59,042 bases of DNA. Source: Akkermansiaceae bacterium. Lineage in GTDB: Bacteria > Verrucomicrobiota > Verrucomicrobiia > Verrucomicrobiales > Akkermansiaceae. The notes beneath the pieces are model-generated. The model had not been told where the DNA came from and did not search any database. It worked only from the letters and a program-made list of their open reading frames with translations. Shown here one piece after another: positions 8,427 to 17,620 of this stretch. The stretch spans positions 1 through 59,042 of the forward strand of contig JAFLSS010000001.1 in NCBI GenBank assembly GCA_022510805.1. Reading direction: 5' to 3'. How positions within the stretch are numbered: position 1 is the first letter of the stretch; every line of letters starts with the position of its first letter. Made by a program: the position numbers and the translations under genes.

Positions 8427-9527
8427 ATGCAGATCCGCCAAAGTATCCTGAGCCTGCTTGCCGCCGCCGCCTCTGCCGGCGCCGGGCAGGACGCCGTGCT
8501 CGATTTCCTGGGCCCGGAGCATGACGAAACGCCGGCTTATACTGTGATCGAGGATGCGGATGGGACGCCGGTCGTGCTGGCGGCCGTGGGAGGGTGCTCG
8601 CATGATAACCCGGCCATGCGCAAGCACTACCTGCGCTACAAAGCCGGGCAGGAGAGCATCCGCGATTTTCCCTACCTCGCGGAGCTGGCGGACTTTTTTG
8701 AATGCGATGGGGATGTGCCGGAGGCGGTCTTTCGCGAGCTGATCGCCGCGGGGGCTGAGGTGGATGCTGTGGATCGTAATGGCCTCACGGCGCTGCAAAA
8801 GATGGTCGACCACGGCAGCCTGGTGGAGCTGATGATCCGCGCCGGGGCGGATGTGAATCGGCCCTATCCTGCAGATGAATGGGGCTACCGCGCGACATGC
8901 CTGCACGTGGTGGTGGAGCGTCTCTCGGGCACAGAGGCGGCGGAGTGCTGCCGCCTGCTAGTGGAGGCCGGGGCTGATATCAACGCCGTGACCAGAGGCG
9001 AGACCCCGCTGGATTGCGCCGTAGCCACATGGCGGAGTGGGAAGCGGGAGATACTCCCCGCCGTGTTCTACCTCCTGAACCACGGGGCGAAGCTCGCGCA
9101 AGAGCCGCCTCTGCCGCCCATCTACCACGAGATGGCCAAGGGAAATGTGGAGGGCGTGAAGCGCCTGCTGGCGCAGCGACCCCTGCGCGAACTCGAGGCA
9201 GATGCGCAAGCCGCCCTGCTGATAGGGGATGCCGCCTACATCGGCAACGTGGAGATATGCGCCGCGCTGCTGGCCGCCGGGGCAGAGGTGAACACGGTGT
9301 ACCATGATCAGAAAACGCCGCTGCACATCGCCGCGGGGGAGGGGAATCTGGAGCTGTGCCGCCTGCTGCTCCGCAGCGGGGCAGCCGTCAACGCGCAAGA
9401 GTACTCCCGCACCGCGTTGGATATCGTCGAATACTGGGCGCCGGAGGAAACGCGCGCCGCGCTCATCCACCTGCTCCGTGCCGCCGGCGGCAAACGCCAC
9501 AGCGAGATGCAGCCGGAGTCCCCGTGA
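8427..9527 (+). CDS. Ankyrin-repeat protein (366 aa)
   Basis: Starts at MQIRQSILSLL, 28 bases after mrp. The N-terminal 20 residues are mildly hydrophobic but not a convincing signal peptide, so location is uncertain. Residues from about 90 on form ankyrin repeats, for example AAGAEVDAVDRNGLTALQKM, GAEVNTVYHDQKTPLHIAAG and LLLRSGAAVNAQEYSRTALD. The reading frame extends upstream into mrp, but the start after the mrp stop is preferred. Likely third gene of the terC-mrp operon. Function unknown. Confidence 0.75.
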   Translation: MQIRQSILSLLAAAASAGAGQDAVLDFLGPEHDETPAYTVIEDADGTPVVLAAVGGCSHDNPAMRKHYLRYKAGQESIRDFPYLAELADFFECDGDVPEAVFRELIAAGAEVDAVDRNGLTALQKMVDHGSLVELMIRAGADVNRPYPADEWGYRATCLHVVVERLSGTEAAECCRLLVEAGADINAVTRGETPLDCAVATWRSGKREILPAVFYLLNHGAKLAQEPPLPPIYHEMAKGNVEGVKRLLAQRPLRELEADAQAALLIGDAAYIGNVEICAALLAAGAEVNTVYHDQKTPLHIAAGEGNLELCRLLLRSGAAVNAQEYSRTALDIVEYWAPEETRAALIHLLRAAGGKRHSEMQPESP

Positions 9528-9548
9528 CAAACTTTTGTCACATTTTGC

Positions 9549-9577
9549 TTTTCAGCGAGGCAAAGGTAGCGTATACT
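9549..9577 (+). promoter_or_regulatory. Promoter of argG
   Basis: TTTTCA (9549-9554), 17-bp spacer and TATACT (9572-9577). The predicted transcript start near 9584 coincides with the foot of the hairpin at 9584-9600. Confidence 0.55.
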
Positions 9578-9583
9578 CATGCG

Positions 9584-9600
9584 GCGCCCGGTAGGGGCGC
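9584..9600 (+). promoter_or_regulatory. 5'-terminal hairpin in the argG leader
   Basis: GCGCCC (9584-9589) pairs with GGGCGC (9595-9600) around a 5-base loop. If transcription starts near 9584 the hairpin forms the very 5' end of the mRNA, ending 9 bases before the ATG at 9610. It could protect the message or tune initiation. The role is inferred. Confidence 0.45.
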
Positions 9601-9609
9601 ATGCTGACC

Positions 9610-10896
9610 ATGAAAATCGTACTTGCCTATTCCGGAGGTCTTGACACATCTGTACTGCTGGTGTGGCTCAAGGAGAAGTATAACGCGGAAATCATAGCCT
9701 ACTGCGCTGATGTGGGTCAGGCAGAAGAGCTGGACGGCTTGGAGGAAAAAGCCCTGGCCACGGGCGCATCCAAGTGCATCATCGGCGATTTGAAGTCTGA
9801 GTTTGCATCCGATTACATCTACCCCATGTTCCAGGCAAATGCGCTGTACGAGGGGCGCTACCTGCTGGGCACCTCCATCGCCCGCCCCTGCATTTCCAAG
9901 GCCATGGTGGATGTGGCGCTGGCGGAGGGGGCAGACGCCATCGCACACGGCGCCACCGGCAAGGGCAACGACCAAGTGCGCTTTGAGCTCTCCGTGAACG
10001 CGCTTGCGCCGCACCTCAAGGTCATCGCCCCCTGGCGCATGAAAGAGTGGCGAGATCAGTTCCCCGGCCGCACGGAGCTCATCCAGTATGCGGAGGCGCA
10101 CAACATCCCCATCCGCCAGAGCGTGAAGAAGCCTTATTCCATGGATCGCAACCTGCTGCACATCTCGTATGAGGCCGGTATCCTGGAAGATACATGGTAT
10201 GACGCCACCAAGGAGGAAGACCGGCAGATGTATGTGCTCTCCAATGCACCGGAGGATGCCCCGGATACCCCGCAGTACCTGCAGTGCCTTTTTGAAAAGG
10301 GCAATGTGATCGGCCTGCAGACGGAGGGGCTCGAGTCCATCATGAAGGAAGTGGGCGTGACCCCCACAGGGGAGAAGGACGGCTACACGCTGCTTGACCC
10401 GCTGGGAGTGATGCTGGTGCTCAACCACCTGGGCGGCCTGCACGGCATTGGCCGCGTGGATATTGTGGAGAACCGCTTTGTGGGGATGAAGAGCCGCGGC
10501 ATCTACGAGACACCCGGCGGCACCATCTTGCTGGCGGCTCACCGCGATATCGAGACCATCACCATGGATCGCGAGGCGCAGAAAGTGCGTGATTCGCTCA
10601 TCCCGGAGTATGCCGCCATGGTGTACAACGGCTTCTGGTTCGCGCCGGAGCGTGAGGCGATCCAAGCGCTGGTCACGAAGACTCAGGAGACAGTGAATGG
10701 CGAGGTGCGCCTGAAGCTCTACAAGGGCAATGTGATGTACGCCGGCCGCCGCAGCCCCAACTCGCTTTACAGCTACGCCATCGCTACGATGGAGGGCGAC
10801 TACACGGATGAGGATTACAACCAGGATGACGCCAGCGGCTTCATCCACCTCAACGGCCTGCGCCTCAAGCAGTTTGCCCGTGTGAACAACAAGTAA
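9610..10896 (+). CDS. argG: Argininosuccinate synthase
   Basis: Catalyses ATP-dependent joining of citrulline and aspartate, the penultimate step of arginine synthesis, in the cytoplasm. The N-terminal nucleotide-binding motif [10 protein letters not shown] is intact, as are [14 protein letters not shown], the [12 protein letters not shown] segment and [12 protein letters not shown] near the end. The 428-residue length from MKIVLAYSG fits the family; an alternative ATG three codons upstream (9601) directly follows the leader hairpin. It has its own promoter and a strong terminator. No other arginine gene is in the window. Confidence 0.97.
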   Translation: MKIVLAYSGGLDTSVLLVWLKEKYNAEIIAYCADVGQAEELDGLEEKALATGASKCIIGDLKSEFASDYIYPMFQANALYEGRYLLGTSIARPCISKAMVDVALAEGADAIAHGATGKGNDQVRFELSVNALAPHLKVIAPWRMKEWRDQFPGRTELIQYAEAHNIPIRQSVKKPYSMDRNLLHISYEAGILEDTWYDATKEEDRQMYVLSNAPEDAPDTPQYLQCLFEKGNVIGLQTEGLESIMKEVGVTPTGEKDGYTLLDPLGVMLVLNHLGGLHGIGRVDIVENRFVGMKSRGIYETPGGTILLAAHRDIETITMDREAQKVRDSLIPEYAAMVYNGFWFAPEREAIQALVTKTQETVNGEVRLKLYKGNVMYAGRRSPNSLYSYAIATMEGDYTDEDYNQDDASGFIHLNGLRLKQFARVNNK

Positions 10897-10921
10897 GCTG
10901 CCCCGCCCGGCTCAAGTTTAT

Positions 10922-10956
10922 CCGGCTTCTCCCGCACGTGGAGAAGCCGGTTTTTT
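10922..10956 (+). terminator. Rho-independent terminator of argG
   Basis: Perfect 11-bp stem (10922-10932 with 10940-10950), 7-base loop, then six T. Confidence 0.93.
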
Positions 10957-11013
10957 CACCCTTTTTTTTCCTGCGCCGCCGGGCAGAAAATGCAGATGCG
11001 CGGGGGTTTAGCC

Positions 11014-11041
11014 TTTTCTTTTGAACAGAGTGTGGTAGAAT
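11014..11041 (+). promoter_or_regulatory. Promoter of rimO (leaderless)
   Basis: Extended -10 TGG-TAGAAT ends at 11041; a weak -35 (TTTTCT, 11014-11019) lies 16 bp upstream. The predicted start point is 11048, next to the ATG at 11049. Confidence 0.65.
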
Positions 11042-11048
11042 GGCATGC

Positions 11049-12398
11049 ATGGCAGATAGGTTTGCAATAGTATCGCTCGGGTGCGCTAAAAATTTGGTCG
11101 ATTCGGAGGTGATGACCACCCGCATGCTGGAGGCCGGGTTCGAGCAAGTCCCCGAGGCTGAGGCAGATGTGCTGCTCATCAACACCTGCGCCTTCATTGA
11201 CGCCGCCAAGCAAGAAGCCATCGACACCATCTTTTCCTACACCCGGGCACGCGAGGCCGGGGAGGCGCCGGCCGGACAGCGAGTGGTGGTGACCGGCTGT
11301 TTGTCACAGCGCTACGCGGACCAACTGGTAGAGCTCATGCCGGAGGTAGACGCCTTCGTGGGGGTTGATTATGTGTGGCGCGTGGGAGAGATCGCCCGCG
11401 CTGTGCTGGAGGGCCGCGCCCAAAAAGTCTACAACACCAAAGTATCCACCCTCATGCCCGATTTCGGTGAGACGCGCTTCCGCCACACCGAGAAACACAC
11501 CGCCTATGTGAAGATTGCCGAGGGCTGCAACCACGCCTGCGCCTATTGCATTATCCCGCGCATCCGCGGCAAGCACCGCAGCCGCCCGCAGGCAAACGTG
11601 CTGCGCGAGATCCGCGCCCTCGTGGAAAGCGGGGTGAAGGAGATCAACCTCATCGCCCAGGATACGACATATTACGGCATGGACCGCTGGAAGGAACGCG
11701 CTGAAAAAACCAGCGGGGTGGACTCCTCACGCGGGGAATCCTTGGCCAGCCTGCTGCGCGCGGCCAATGACATACCCGGAGATTTTGTGATGCGCGTCCT
11801 CTACACCCACCCGGCGCATTGGAGCGAAGAGCTCATCCAAGTCTTTGCCGAGTGTGACAAAGTCGCCAAGTATGTCGACATCCCCCTGCAGCACATCTCC
11901 GACCACATCTTGCATGAGCAGCGCCGCATGACAGATGGCGCCACCATCCGCCGCCTGATCCGCCGCCTGCGCGAAGCCGTGCCCGGCATCGGCCTGCGCA
12001 CCACATTTATCAGCGGCTTGCCCGGCGAGACCGAGGAGGACCACGCCGAGCTGTGCGAGTTTGTGCGCGAGTTCCGCTTTGAGCGCGCCGGGGTTTTCCC
12101 CTATTCGCGTGAGGAAGGCACCCTCGCGGCCAAGATGAAACCGCAGGTACACGCCTCCACCCGCAAGCGCCGCGCCAATGAATTGTCGATGATCATCGCC
12201 GGCATCGCAGACGAGATCGGCCAGGAGTGCGTGGGGCGCAAGATGCGCGTCCTCGTGGATGCACCGGGCGTGGCGCGCGGCCCCTGGGATGCGCCGGATG
12301 TTGACGGCGCCATCCATGTGGACCCCTCGCTGCCGGTGGGTGAATTTGCCGAGGTAGAGATCACAGACTCCATCGCCTACGAATTATTTGCCACCTGA
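11049..12398 (+). CDS. rimO: Ribosomal protein S12 methylthiotransferase RimO
   Basis: Radical-SAM enzyme that methylthiolates an aspartate of ribosomal protein S12. The N-terminal MTTase domain has the three cysteines of the second cluster (SLGCAKN, NTCAFI, VTGCLSQ). The radical SAM motif is CNHACAYC, and the C-terminal part is a TRAM-like region. The IPLQHISDHIL segment is typical of RimO and related MiaB. The start at MADRFAIVSLG is chosen because the promoter predicts transcription beginning there; another in-frame ATG at 11040 overlaps the -10 element. 449 residues fits the family. Confidence 0.95.
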   Translation: MADRFAIVSLGCAKNLVDSEVMTTRMLEAGFEQVPEAEADVLLINTCAFIDAAKQEAIDTIFSYTRAREAGEAPAGQRVVVTGCLSQRYADQLVELMPEVDAFVGVDYVWRVGEIARAVLEGRAQKVYNTKVSTLMPDFGETRFRHTEKHTAYVKIAEGCNHACAYCIIPRIRGKHRSRPQANVLREIRALVESGVKEINLIAQDTTYYGMDRWKERAEKTSGVDSSRGESLASLLRAANDIPGDFVMRVLYTHPAHWSEELIQVFAECDKVAKYVDIPLQHISDHILHEQRRMTDGATIRRLIRRLREAVPGIGLRTTFISGLPGETEEDHAELCEFVREFRFERAGVFPYSREEGTLAAKMKPQVHASTRKRRANELSMIIAGIADEIGQECVGRKMRVLVDAPGVARGPWDAPDVDGAIHVDPSLPVGEFAEVEITDSIAYELFAT

Positions 12399-12491
12399 GC
12401 CGCCCCCGCCCGCCGATCCCCTGCGCCGCTCCGCCGGATCCCCCCACACACATAAGTTACAGAACAACCGCCTTATCATCAGAACAAGCCC

Positions 12492-14042
12492 ATGAAAAAG
12501 CCCCACCTTCTTCTCACCGCGCTCGCAGCAATTGCGCTCGGCGCACCCGCCACCGCAGCGGAGGATGTGATCACCCTGTTGGAAAAAGCGCAGGATGGGG
12601 ACGCGCAAGCGCAGTATGAGATGGGGGTGCGCTACTACAAAGGCGACGGCGTGAAAAAGGACAGCGCCAAAGCCATGCGCTGGTATCAGCTCGCCGCTGC
12701 GCAGGGGCATGAGCGCGCCAAACTCACCCTTGAGACCCTGGCCGACATGGGGCTCACCGCCGCCCCGGCCACGCCTGCCGCGGCTTCATCAGCACCCGCT
12801 GCCACTACTGCTGAAGATGAATACCAGGAGGGCTTGCGCTACTACTATGGCAATGGAGTGCCGGAAGACACCACCAAAGCCGCGCAGCACTTCCGCAACG
12901 CCGCCGAGCAAGGCCACGCCGCCGCTCAAGGCTACCTCGCCGTGTGTTATGGCAATGGCGAGGGAGTGGAGCGTGATGACAGCAAGTGCCTTTACTGGGG
13001 CCGAAAAGCGGCCGCCCAGGGCGATGCCCGATCCCAAAACCTCCTGGGCATCTGCTATGCAAACGGATTAGGCGTGCCGAAAAACTACACGGAAGCGGTG
13101 AAGTGGTATAAGCTGGCGGCGGATCAGGGGTATGCCGATGCACAATGCAGCTTGGGCATTTGCTACGCTGTCGGCCAAGGCGTGGCGCAGAGCTTTGCGG
13201 AAGCCGTGAAGTGGAATCGAAAGGCGGCGGATCAGGGACACCCTGTAGCGCAGTACTTCATGGGCTCCTGCTATAAGCGCGGCCAAGGCGTGCCGCAGAA
13301 CGACACCGAGGCGGCGAAGTGGTTTAAACTGTCCGCAGAACAGGGGAATGCCATGGCTCAAAACAATCTGGGACACTGCTATGCCAGCGGCGCCGGCGTG
13401 CCGCAGAGCGATACAGAGGCCGTGAAGTGGTATACGCAGGCGGCAGAACAAGGCGAGACCGAGGCGCAATTCCGTCTGGGGCTGTGCTGTTACTGTGGCA
13501 TCGGCGCGGAGCAGAGCTTTGCGGAAGCGGCAAAGTGGTGGAAGCCGGCCGCGGAGCAGGGGTGCATCGAGGCTCAGGGGTTTCTGGGCGAATGCTATTT
13601 GAATGGCCTGGGCGTGCCGCAGAACACCACCGAGGCGGTGAAGTGGTTTCAGCAGTCCGCAGAGCAGGGATACCCCCCATCCCAATGCTATCTGGGTGAT
13701 TGCTACGCGCAGGGCACAGGCGTGCCGCAGAGCAATATAGAAGCCGTGAAGTGGTATATGCTGGCCGCAAAGCAGGGGCATGATGGCGCACAGTGGAAAC
13801 TGGGGGGCTTCTATGCGCAGGGCACAGGCGTGCCGCAGGATTATGTCGAGGCCGTGAAGTGGTTTAAACTGGCGGCGGAACAAAAAAATGTCGCAGCGCA
13901 ATACATGTTGGGTCTCTCCTACAGAACCGGCATAGGTGTGAAGCAGAACCGCGCGGAGGCAATCCGTTGGTTAAAAGCAGCGGCTGCGCAAGGGTATCAG
14001 GCGGCCGTGAAGGAACTGCACGAGATGGGGGTCAAGCCCTGA
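12492..14042 (+). CDS. Secreted Sel1-repeat protein
   Basis: A signal peptide (MKKPHLLLTALAAIALGAPATAA) is followed by about 11-12 Sel1-like repeats of 36 residues, each with the pattern A..W...AA.QG...AQ..LG.CY..G.GV. Such solenoids bind proteins, usually in the periplasm or at the surface. After the second repeat there is a short Ala/Pro/Ser linker. No Shine-Dalgarno sequence precedes the ATG. A truncated copy of its 5' region follows directly at 14043-14264, and both end in a similar G.KP tail. Function not assignable. Confidence 0.88.
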   Translation: MKKPHLLLTALAAIALGAPATAAEDVITLLEKAQDGDAQAQYEMGVRYYKGDGVKKDSAKAMRWYQLAAAQGHERAKLTLETLADMGLTAAPATPAAASSAPAATTAEDEYQEGLRYYYGNGVPEDTTKAAQHFRNAAEQGHAAAQGYLAVCYGNGEGVERDDSKCLYWGRKAAAQGDARSQNLLGICYANGLGVPKNYTEAVKWYKLAADQGYADAQCSLGICYAVGQGVAQSFAEAVKWNRKAADQGHPVAQYFMGSCYKRGQGVPQNDTEAAKWFKLSAEQGNAMAQNNLGHCYASGAGVPQSDTEAVKWYTQAAEQGETEAQFRLGLCCYCGIGAEQSFAEAAKWWKPAAEQGCIEAQGFLGECYLNGLGVPQNTTEAVKWFQQSAEQGYPPSQCYLGDCYAQGTGVPQSNIEAVKWYMLAAKQGHDGAQWKLGGFYAQGTGVPQDYVEAVKWFKLAAEQKNVAAQYMLGLSYRTGIGVKQNRAEAIRWLKAAAAQGYQAAVKELHEMGVKP

Positions 14043-14264
14043 CAAACAAGAGACACCTCACCGCGTGCGGGCACCGGTTGCGGAGCGCTTGCGCATGGTG
14101 CACCCGCCACCGCAGCGGAGGAGGTGATCACCCTGTTGGAAAAAGCGCAGGAAGGGGATGCCCAAGCGCAGTACGAGCTGGGCATGCGCTACTACAAGCT
14201 GGCGGCGGCGAATGGGAATAGTGAGGCTGCAGATTTCTTGCGTAAGCAGGGGATTAAGCCTTGA
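14043..14264 (+). pseudogene. Broken duplicate of the Sel1 gene
   Basis: In frame from about 14100 to the TGA at 14262-14264 the translation repeats the mature N-terminus of the upstream protein (GAPATAAEEVITLLEKAQEG, versus EDVITLLEKAQDG) plus the first part of one Sel1 repeat, then jumps to an AADFLRKQGIKP ending. The region matching the signal peptide is degenerate and has no start codon in frame. It is best read as a decayed or internally deleted tandem copy. Confidence 0.75.
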
Positions 14265-14293
14265 GGATGGTGAGGCGGGGCGCTAAGATGCGC

Positions 14294-14322
14294 TTGTCAT
14301 GGCGGGCAAAACATGATATCCT
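14294..14322 (+). promoter_or_regulatory. Promoter of the penicillin-binding protein gene
   Basis: TTGTCA (14294-14299), 17-bp spacer, extended -10 TGA-TATCCT (14317-14322). This predicts a leader of about 60 nt before the ATG at 14388. Confidence 0.5.
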
Positions 14323-14387
14323 GCGGTGTGTGGGGCGGTGGCTCGTTGCTGCCGGCTCTGCTTATCCCGCTGTTTTCTCTCTGTTAT

Positions 14388-16964
14388 ATGCCCCGCTACA
14401 AGCCCGATGATGCCCCGCACTCCCTGCCGCCCCGGCAGGATGAGGAGCGTTATACTCAGGCGCGTCCCCGCGCGCGTGTGCAGGCGCATTTGCCTGAGGA
14501 TGAGGTGTCGGGGTATTTTTATGATGCCGGGGATCGGGAGGAGCCGCCGCTGCGCCGCAATTCGCTGCTCGGGGAGCAGCCGCGCTCGGCGGAGCCGGAG
14601 GAGGAGGAGATGTATGCGTTCGGTAGTCCGCTGCCGGAGCGCCGGTATACCCGCCATGAGCCGGAGAGTAATCCGCTGGAGGATTTCCGCCGCCCGCCGG
14701 ACAAGGGGTTGAGTATTTGGCGCGCTCTGTGGCTCATTTTTACGCTGCCGGTCCGCATGGTGTATTTCCTCACGCGCGCGCTGCCTACTATCTTGCGCTG
14801 GCTGATCAGCATATCGTTTGTGGTGGCGCTGTTTTTGCTGATTGTGGGCGGGGTGTATGCCATCAAGGCCGGGCGCTATGATATCACACAGGTGCTGCGC
14901 ATGCCGGAGCGCTCTATTGTGCTGGATCGCAAGGGGAATGAGATCGGCACGCTGCACGGGGAGAACCGCCGCAGTATTGAGGATATTGATGCGGAGGTGC
15001 CGCCGTATTTTGTGGATGCGCTCATCATGCAGGAGGATCGCTCGTTCTGGAAGCATGGCGGGGTGGATCTGCGGGGTGTGCTGCGCGCGGTGGGGCAGGT
15101 GTTTAAGCATGGCCGCACGACGCAGGGTGCTTCGACGCTCACGATGCAGCTGGCCAAAAATACGTACAATCACCGGCACCGCACGCTGGGAGCTAAGGTG
15201 ATCGAGATGGTGCTGGCGCGCCGTATTGAGGCGACGTATGATAAGAAAACGATTCTCACGTGCTATATTAACCGCGTTTTCTGGGGGCACACGTTCTTGG
15301 GGCTCAAGCAGGCGGCCAGGGGGTATTTTAATAAGCAACCGCGAGATCTCACCATCGGCGAGGCGGCGATGCTGGCCGGTATTGTGTGCAGCCCCAATGA
15401 GTTCTCGCCCTACCGCAGCCCCTCCTCGGCCAAGATTCAGCGCGACAAGGTGCTCAAGCTGATGTATGAGCACGGGTGTATCACCCGCAATCAGTACCAC
15501 GCGGCGCTGGCGGAGGAGATTGTCACCCACAAGCCGGAGCTGCGCGGGAATGATAATTACGCGCTTGATCTCATCCGCAGTGAGGTGGATCATGTGCTCA
15601 ATATGCTTGATACGCACCAGCGCCATGTGAAGGAGGATGCCACGTATTCCGGCGGCTTGGTGGTGCAGACGACGCTGGATGTGGATTTGCAGGATGATGT
15701 GATCCGGGAGATGAATGCGCGACTGGTGGAGATGCTGGAGAGCAACCGCCGCTACCCGCACCAGACGCGCGCGCAGTTTCAGGCTTATCTTGCTACGCTG
15801 CCGCCGGAGCAGGCGGAGAAGGCGCGCCCGAAGTATGTGCAGGCGGCCTGTGTCATCATCGACAATGCCACGGGGGCGCTGCTGGCTGTGGTGGGTGGGC
15901 GTGATAGCCGCGAATCCCCCCTCAACCGCGCGGTGCAGAGCCGCCGGCAGGTGGGATCCATCTTCAAGCCCATTGTGTACTCCACGTTCTTTGAGCGCGG
16001 CGGCAGCCCGCAGACCGGGGTGTCGGATGACCGCATTCAGCCCGGGGAGATTGCCGGGGCGCGCCGGTGGTTCCCGGGGAATGCCGATGGGCGCTTCACC
16101 GGGGTTCACCCGGCGGGCTGGGGGCTGCTCAAGAGCCGCAACACGATGTCGGTGCGCGTGGGGAACCGCGCCGGGCTGGATCATGTGATCAATACGGCGC
16201 TCATGGCGGGTTTCCCCCGCACGGCGCGCAAGCCGGGGCCCACGATATATTTGGGCACGTGGGAGGCTTCTCCGCTGGAGGTGGCGAGCGCGTATACGAT
16301 GTTCGCCAATGGTGGGGTGCGCCCCTCTCCCTATATTATTCAGAGTATTACGGATGCCTCCGGCCATGTGCTCTGGCGCAATCCTGCCACGGTGCGCCGC
16401 GTGCTCTCCCAGCGCGCGGCCAATGCGACTTCGGCCATCTTGCAGCAGATCACCAAGCCCGGCGGCACGGCCGGCAATGTGCAGCGGCTTGGTTTTACGG
16501 CGCCTTGCGGCGGCAAGACCGGCACCACCAACTCATACAAGAATGCGTGGTTCTGCGGCTTTACGTCTGATCTCACGGCGGCGGTCTGGGTGGGGTTTGA
16601 CCGCCCGGTCACCATCGCTGACAAGGCATATGGCGGCACGGTGGCGCTGCCGCTTTGGGTGGGCGCCATGCAGCGCGCGGCGGCCCGGGGATATGCCATG
16701 GGCCCCATCCGCACGAGTCCTGCCGGCGCCCGCCGCCAAGGGCTGCGCCTCTGCCGGGAGTCCGGCATGGTGGCGCATAGTGGCTGTGAGTACCAGGGCT
16801 TTGCGTACACGGAGACGATGGCGGATTTTTCTGTGCCGCGGGAGCTCTGCTCGAAGCATGATCCGCTGGCGGAGGATGCCGGAGATTCTTTCGGGGATGA
16901 TGAGGTGGCGGAGGATCCCGATGTTTTCCCGGATGAGGATGTGGCGGAGGAGGCGGAGGATTGA
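14388..16964 (+). CDS. Class A penicillin-binding protein (PBP1A-like)
   Basis: Bifunctional peptidoglycan glycosyltransferase/transpeptidase. A long charged cytoplasmic N-terminus (about 110 residues) precedes hydrophobic membrane segments around residues 112-165. The GT51 domain has EDRSFWKHGGVD (catalytic Glu near 216), QGASTLTMQLAKN and the FNKQPRDLTIGEAAMLAG block. The transpeptidase has SxxK (SIFK, Ser near 524), SRN as the SxN motif and KTGTTN (Lys near 710). The C-terminus is a 40-residue Asp/Glu-rich tail. The ATG at 14388 is chosen because it lies downstream of the predicted promoter; an upstream ATG at 14313 overlaps the -10. 858 residues. Confidence 0.93.
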   Translation: MPRYKPDDAPHSLPPRQDEERYTQARPRARVQAHLPEDEVSGYFYDAGDREEPPLRRNSLLGEQPRSAEPEEEEMYAFGSPLPERRYTRHEPESNPLEDFRRPPDKGLSIWRALWLIFTLPVRMVYFLTRALPTILRWLISISFVVALFLLIVGGVYAIKAGRYDITQVLRMPERSIVLDRKGNEIGTLHGENRRSIEDIDAEVPPYFVDALIMQEDRSFWKHGGVDLRGVLRAVGQVFKHGRTTQGASTLTMQLAKNTYNHRHRTLGAKVIEMVLARRIEATYDKKTILTCYINRVFWGHTFLGLKQAARGYFNKQPRDLTIGEAAMLAGIVCSPNEFSPYRSPSSAKIQRDKVLKLMYEHGCITRNQYHAALAEEIVTHKPELRGNDNYALDLIRSEVDHVLNMLDTHQRHVKEDATYSGGLVVQTTLDVDLQDDVIREMNARLVEMLESNRRYPHQTRAQFQAYLATLPPEQAEKARPKYVQAACVIIDNATGALLAVVGGRDSRESPLNRAVQSRRQVGSIFKPIVYSTFFERGGSPQTGVSDDRIQPGEIAGARRWFPGNADGRFTGVHPAGWGLLKSRNTMSVRVGNRAGLDHVINTALMAGFPRTARKPGPTIYLGTWEASPLEVASAYTMFANGGVRPSPYIIQSITDASGHVLWRNPATVRRVLSQRAANATSAILQQITKPGGTAGNVQRLGFTAPCGGKTGTTNSYKNAWFCGFTSDLTAAVWVGFDRPVTIADKAYGGTVALPLWVGAMQRAAARGYAMGPIRTSPAGARRQGLRLCRESGMVAHSGCEYQGFAYTETMADFSVPRELCSKHDPLAEDAGDSFGDDEVAEDPDVFPDEDVAEEAED

Positions 16965-16988
16965 GTGTGTCAGGGTGTGCGATTTTTC

Positions 16989-17016
16989 TTGCACTATGCG
17001 CCAAAGTCGGTACAAT
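16989..17016 (+). promoter_or_regulatory. Promoter of the small secreted protein gene
   Basis: TTGCAC (16989-16994), 16-bp spacer, TACAAT (17011-17016). It leaves a leader of about 60 nt. Confidence 0.6.
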
Positions 17017-17084
17017 TTGATGCGAGGCGGGGTATAAGGCTCCGCTGTTCATACTAAACTAATCCCCCCATTATTATAGCTGCT

Positions 17085-17531
17085 ATGAAACATTTTGCCG
17101 CATGTACTGCCGCTCTGTTTGCCGCGCCTCTTTGCATGGTTGCTCAGGCTGCCGATGTAAACGTCTTTGTGGATCAGACGATTGATTTGGTCAACTCGCT
17201 GTCCGATATTCTCAATAAAGTGACGCCTGAGAACGCTGGCCAGATGGATCAGGAGATCCTGGCGCTGAAGCCCAAGGCGGATGAGCTGAAGAAGATGGCT
17301 GAGAGCATGAGCGATGAGGATAACAAGGCTCTGGAGTCCAATCCTGAGGCTACTGCCAAGCTCACCGGCGCCATGATGGGCCTTTTTGCCGCCATGGGCA
17401 AGCTGCAGAGCATCATGGAGGATGAGAATACGACTCCTGAGCAGAAAGCTGCTATCCAGAAGCTGGGTCAGACGATCGACAGCGTCATGTCTGATGATGA
17501 CGAGCATGACGATGAGGATGACGAGGCTTGA
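17085..17531 (+). CDS. Small secreted acidic protein
   Basis: 148 residues with a clear signal peptide ending AQAA. The mature part is predicted largely helical, with repeated DQTIDLVNSL / LKPKADELKKMAE type heptads, and ends in a run of Asp/Glu/His (about 12 residues) that could bind cations. No family was recognised. It has its own promoter and is followed by a bidirectional terminator. Function unknown. Confidence 0.75.
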   Translation: MKHFAACTAALFAAPLCMVAQAADVNVFVDQTIDLVNSLSDILNKVTPENAGQMDQEILALKPKADELKKMAESMSDEDNKALESNPEATAKLTGAMMGLFAAMGKLQSIMEDENTTPEQKAAIQKLGQTIDSVMSDDDEHDDEDDEA

Positions 17532-17576
17532 TCCGCGTCTGCCTTTTTTGATTGCCTGACTACAGATAAAACGAAT

Positions 17577-17620
17577 GCGCCCGCGCTGAGTTGTGTGACT
17601 TGGCGCGGGCGCTGTGTTTT
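17577..17620. terminator. Bidirectional terminator
   Basis: A perfect 10-bp GC-only stem (17577-17586 with 17603-17612) with a T-rich tail on both strands separates two convergent genes. It touches the stop codon of the recombinase gene. Confidence 0.8.

Noticed and set aside
14283..16367. Long minus-strand frame opposite the penicillin-binding protein gene
   Set aside because: It is antisense to a gene with all catalytic motifs, and its product is a biased Arg/His/Ile-rich sequence without any domain.
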